A stretch of 9,157 bases of DNA from Candidatus Woesearchaeota archaeon (GTDB lineage Archaea > Nanobdellota > Nanobdellia > Woesearchaeales > WJKL01). This document shows positions 7,326 through 9,157 of this stretch, in pieces (position 1 is the first letter of the stretch; each line of letters begins with the position of its first letter). The stretch is taken from NCBI GenBank assembly GCA_014729145.1, contig WJKL01000078.1, positions 1 through 9,157 of the forward strand. The letters are read 5' to 3'. The notes under the pieces are model-generated. The model worked only from the letters and a program-made list of their open reading frames with translations. It ran no database searches and was not told the DNA's origin. The translations under genes were made by a program, and so were the position numbers.

Positions 7326-8010
7326 CTTCCTTTTTCTCTTCTTTTTTCTTGCTTGATTTGACCTTTATTTTTAAACCTAACGGAAGACCTTCATCTTCTT
7401 CATCGCTTTTATCGGTTCCAGGCATAGGAAGCTCTTCAGGTTCATCTCCTGCAAATTCAACAGGAGCTTTTTCCTTTTTTGGAGAAGGTATTGCTACGGA
7501 TTTTTCCTCTTTCTTTTCCTCCTTCTCTTCCTCGTTATTTTCCCTTCTTATGACCTTTACAGCATCCATCTTTACAGTGATAGGTATAGGAACTGCTGCT
7601 TCCAATAATTCAACAACAACCTCCTCTTTTACCTTGTCTATCCTTGTGATCTTTGCATTTTCTCTCTTGAAAGGCCCTGAGATAATCTCAACTATATCAT
7701 TCTTCTGGATGTTTTTCTCTACCTTTACCATCTCGAGCATGTGTTCAATCTCTTTGTATTCAATCTCTTTTGAAAGTATTCCTCTTGCATAAGGTATGTT
7801 AAATGCAGCTTGTTCTGCGTCCTGTTTTGATGCTGCTTCAAGAAAAATATATCCTCTCATTCCATGAGGTCTTATAACAGAATAAACTTTGTAGCCTTTC
7901 TTTTCTGCATTTGATCCGACAAAGTCCATAACTTGGTCTTCTCTGTTTGCGGTTGTTCTCAGGCTGTAGATTTTAGCTTCTGTTTCTTTTTTAGTATCTT
8001 CTTTTTCCAT
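7315..8010 (-). CDS. spt5: Transcription elongation factor Spt5 (NusG family) with acidic C-terminal tail
   Basis: Spt5 binds the RNA polymerase clamp, with Spt4 in archaea, and aids processivity and coupling to ribosomes. Using the ATG at 8010 the protein has 231 residues. An NGN domain begins at IYSLRTTANREDQV (about 14-27) and includes GYIFLEA. A KOW domain (about 100-157) contains KNDIVEIISGPFKRENAKI and ITVKMDAVKVIRR. A Lys/Glu/Pro-rich tail runs from about 158 to 231, ending in a basic/acidic mix. Archaeal Spt5 is usually about 150 residues, so the last 75 or so are extra. I chose ATG 8010, two bases after the secE stop; a TTG at 8016 would add two residues and overlap that stop. The gene lies between secE and rpl11, the usual archaeal arrangement. 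The family call is secure; the function of the tail is unknown. Confidence 0.96.
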   Translation of the reverse strand: MEKEDTKKETEAKIYSLRTTANREDQVMDFVGSNAEKKGYKVYSVIRPHGMRGYIFLEAASKQDAEQAAFNIPYARGILSKEIEYKEIEHMLEMVKVEKNIQKNDIVEIISGPFKRENAKITRIDKVKEEVVVELLEAAVPIPITVKMDAVKVIRRENNEEEKEEKKEEKSVAIPSPKKEKAPVEFAGDEPEELPMPGTDKSDEEDEGLPLGLKIKVKSSKKKEEKKEDGN

Positions 8011-8012
8011 TT

Positions 8013-8204
8013 TCAAAATAACAGCTGTCTTGCCATCTGGATCACAAATCCAAGCAGACCGACTATAAGGATGCCCAATCCAGAGACCTTGACGATTGTC
8101 TTAAATTCCTCTTTGTTTGGTTTTTTTGTTACTTTCAATACTCTCAGACATTCTTTTCCAAATCTTTTAAGTTTTGTTTTTATTGTCTGTTTTTCTTGAT
8201 CCAT
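8013..8204 (-). CDS. secE: Preprotein translocase subunit SecE (Sec61 gamma)
   Basis: SecE clamps the SecY channel in the cytoplasmic membrane and is essential for protein export. From the ATG at 8204 the protein has 63 residues: an amphipathic helix (about 5-24), the conserved KKPNKEEF hinge (27-34), and one transmembrane helix (about 39-57, VSGLGILIVGLLGFVIQ), ending ARQLLF. The 26 residues before KKP match the N-terminal length of other archaeal SecE proteins as I remember them, which favours ATG 8204. A GTG at 8237 would add 11 residues but lies at the edge of a hairpin and has no ribosome-binding site either. It is the first gene of the secE-spt5-rpl11 unit, followed two bases after its stop by spt5. 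The ftsZ gene sometimes found upstream in archaea is absent. Confidence 0.9.
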   Translation of the reverse strand: MDQEKQTIKTKLKRFGKECLRVLKVTKKPNKEEFKTIVKVSGLGILIVGLLGFVIQMARQLLF

Positions 8205-8210
8205 TTTTTT

Positions 8211-8286
8211 TGTGAAGTTGGTTTTTTGCTGCTTCACAGTTATTGATTTTTTATCTACTTCTTTTTGTTTTTTTAGAAGCAGATAA
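8211..8286 (-). promoter_or_regulatory. Structured 5' leader of the secE-spt5-rpl11 mRNA (two hairpins)
   Basis: On the minus-strand RNA the first hairpin pairs UUAUCUGCUUCU (8286-8275) with AGAAGUAGAUAA (8262-8251): 12 base pairs including one G-U, with a 12-base A-rich loop. The second pairs UGUGAAG (8238-8232) with CUUCACA (8217-8211): seven base pairs, 14-base loop, ending six bases before the secE ATG. The predicted transcription start (about 8284) would place the first hairpin at the very 5' end. A regulatory role is inferred. Confidence 0.5.
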
Positions 8287-8303
8287 TATTAATTTACATA
8301 GGT

Positions 8304-8313
8304 TATTTATAAA
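8304..8313 (-). promoter_or_regulatory. TATA box of the secE-spt5-rpl11 operon
   Basis: On the minus strand this reads TTTATAAATA, preceded by AGTAACC as a possible BRE. Initiation about 25 bases on (near 8284) gives a leader of roughly 80 bases before the secE ATG. The core TTTATAAA is palindromic, so it could in principle serve either direction. Confidence 0.65.
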
Positions 8314-8343
8314 GGTTACTATTTAGTTGTGTAGTTGGCGAAA

Positions 8344-8352
8344 GATATATTA
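8344..8352 (+). promoter_or_regulatory. TATA box of the acetyltransferase gene
   Basis: GATATATTA is centred about 29 bases before the ATG at 8377, and there is no Shine-Dalgarno between. That spacing fits a leaderless or nearly leaderless archaeal transcript. Confidence 0.6.
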
Positions 8353-8376
8353 ACTAATATACCATATCCATAATCC

Positions 8377-8814
8377 ATGAAAATTAGAAAAGCATCACTT
8401 AAGGATCTGCAGAAAATTAAACAATTAAGCAAGGAATTTAAGTTTGAATTAAAACGAGATTGGAAAGACTTAATATCTTCCAAAAACTCTGAGATGTTTC
8501 TTTTAATAGATAATGATTATATTATCGGATTTACAGGATTAATCTATCATAAATGGAACAATACAATTCAGATTTCTAATATATTTATAGATCCAAAGTA
8601 TAGAAGGAAAGGCATGGGTTTGAAATTAATTAATTTTTTAATTGATAGGGCCAAGAAAACAAAGTATAGATGTTTGATTGCCGAAGCTCCTTCATCAAAT
8701 CCAGCGGTTAAGTTATATAAAAAAGCAGGATTTAGAAAGTGCGGCTATAATGATAGATATTATTCTAATTCTGGAAAAAAGATTGCTTTTTGGATGTCTA
8801 TTGATTTGAAGTAA
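8377..8814 (+). CDS. GNAT family N-acetyltransferase
   Basis: This 145-residue protein is a complete single-domain GNAT, which would move an acetyl group from acetyl-CoA to an amine. It opens with IRKASLKDLQKIKQL (3-17), typical of the family's first strand and helix. Strands follow at 40-45 and 49-56. The acetyl-CoA pyrophosphate loop appears as RRKGMG (76-81) after NIFIDPKY, and motif B as NPAVKLYKKAGFRKCG (108-123). The substrate cannot be read from sequence; the protein is small and rather basic, and the RimI-like layout would allow a protein N-terminus or a small amine. It is transcribed divergently from secE, alone, from its own TATA box with a leaderless start. A T-rich tract after the stop probably ends the transcript. 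I see no functional tie to its neighbours. Confidence 0.92.
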   Translation: MKIRKASLKDLQKIKQLSKEFKFELKRDWKDLISSKNSEMFLLIDNDYIIGFTGLIYHKWNNTIQISNIFIDPKYRRKGMGLKLINFLIDRAKKTKYRCLIAEAPSSNPAVKLYKKAGFRKCGYNDRYYSNSGKKIAFWMSIDLK

Positions 8815-8824
8815 GTTGATTAAA

Positions 8825-8837
8825 TTTTCTTTTCTTT
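8825..8837 (+). terminator. T-rich terminator after the acetyltransferase gene
   Basis: TTTTCTTTTCTTT begins ten bases after the stop codon. Archaeal polymerase releases at such tracts. There is no hairpin. Confidence 0.55.
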
Positions 8838-8864
8838 ATATCATTTAATTCAAAAATAAAAAGG

Positions 8865-8873
8865 TATTTAAAT
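8865..8873 (+). promoter_or_regulatory. TATA box of the ferric-reductase-like gene
   Basis: TATTTAAAT is centred about 29 bases before the ATG at 8898, preceded by an A/G-rich AAAAAGG that could be a BRE. No Shine-Dalgarno is present, so the mRNA is probably leaderless, as for the gene before it. Confidence 0.65.
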
Positions 8874-8897
8874 CATATCAGTCATATAGCTATAAAT

Positions 8898-9157
8898 ATG
8901 ACCAAAAAATTTTTTGATACTAAAAATACATTAGGAAAACATCTTATTACATGTATATTTTCTTTGACTGCAGCTTTCCTGATGAAATACATGGCAGGAA
9001 TAAGCTGGTCTGTTTCTTTTGCTAGAGTCTCTTTCCTGCTTTTATTCCTGACATTGATAATAGGGCCTATTATGAGACTTGTAAAGCCTTCAAAATTATT
9101 CACTCTTCTTAAAACTCCGTGGACATGGAGAGGAGAACTAGGAATTTGGTTTACAAT
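8898..9157 (+). CDS. Ferric-reductase-like transmembrane protein, 3'-partial
   Basis: Eighty-six residues are visible before the window ends in mid-codon. There is a short basic N-terminus, a hydrophobic helix at about 13-34 and a second at about 38-61 ending in LIIGPIMRLVKP. Then comes PWTWRGELGIWFT (74-86), which matches the start of the next helix in ferric-reductase-like / MsrQ-like membrane domains, where R-x-x-LGI precedes the first heme-ligating histidine. The histidines themselves lie beyond the edge. Such proteins move electrons across the membrane through b-type hemes, to iron, to oxidised methionine or to other acceptors. I cannot tell which from this fragment. The start codon is set by the TATA spacing and by the lack of any in-frame alternative upstream with better support. 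It is probably a separate transcript from the acetyltransferase. Confidence 0.75.
   Translation, partial: MTKKFFDTKNTLGKHLITCIFSLTAAFLMKYMAGISWSVSFARVSFLLLFLTLIIGPIMRLVKPSKLFTLLKTPWTWRGELGIWFT

Noticed and set aside
7319..7792. 157-codon plus-strand reading frame opposite spt5
   Set aside because: Its Ser/Phe-rich product is what results from reading Lys/Glu codons backwards; spt5 on the other strand is a clear family member.
8014..8016. TTG start for spt5
   Set aside because: It overlaps the secE stop and adds only two residues; an ATG at 8010 is a better start codon with the usual tight spacing.
8235..8237. GTG start for secE
   Set aside because: It has no ribosome-binding site, lies in the arm of a hairpin and makes the N-terminus longer than usual; ATG 8204 gives the family length. 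Not excluded.
8882..9103. Minus-strand reading frame opposite the ferric-reductase-like gene
   Set aside because: No promoter or ribosome-binding site, and the opposite strand encodes a recognisable membrane domain with a well-placed TATA box.
1..9157. Defence island, phage, IS element, tRNA or rRNA genes
   Set aside because: No nuclease, integrase, transposase or structural RNA signature was seen on either strand.

Overview
The window looks like a piece of a small, AT-rich archaeal genome, most likely a DPANN-type lineage (Woesearchaeota, Pacearchaeota or similar). Three things point there. The information-processing genes are archaeal in type: a SecE/Sec61-gamma, an Spt5 with NGN and KOW domains, and an archaeal L11 in the order secE-spt5-rpl11. 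The promoters are TATA boxes about 29 bases before start codons, and the large surface protein uses cysteine-rich modules that I associate with such archaea. The lineage is an inference; there is no rRNA gene in the window.

Layout. Positions 1-6539 (+ strand) hold a cell-surface gene set. A giant secreted protein, whose 5' end lies outside the window, carries MopE-like Asp/Cys metal-binding repeats, a poly-Gly/acidic hinge, beta-sandwich regions, two six-cysteine DSDGG modules and a gingipain-like (C25) cysteine peptidase domain with the His and Cys in place. One base after its stop comes a signal-peptide protein with a C-terminal membrane anchor. After a short gap with its own promoter comes an 85-residue membrane protein with a polylysine tail. 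Positions 6540-8204 (- strand) hold secE, spt5 and rpl11, transcribed toward the surface genes. The last gene of each set ends at directly adjoining stop codons (6539|6540). Positions 8205-8376 are a divergent promoter region whose minus-strand leader can form two hairpins. Positions 8377-8814 (+) encode a GNAT acetyltransferase. From 8898 to the right edge runs the start of a ferric-reductase-like transmembrane protein.

How the parts work together. SecE is part of the Sec translocon that would export the surface proteins, Spt5 keeps RNA polymerase processive, and L11 belongs to the ribosomal GTPase-associated centre. The giant protein and its anchored neighbour are probably co-translated and may form one surface complex: the giant has no visible C-terminal anchor and the neighbour has one. 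The most unusual points are the multi-module surface peptidase, the unnamed DSDGG module, long charged C-terminal extensions on both Spt5 and L11, the structured secE leader, and a two-way terminator apparently built from codons for charged protein tails. I see no defence system, CRISPR array, insertion sequence, tRNA or rRNA.
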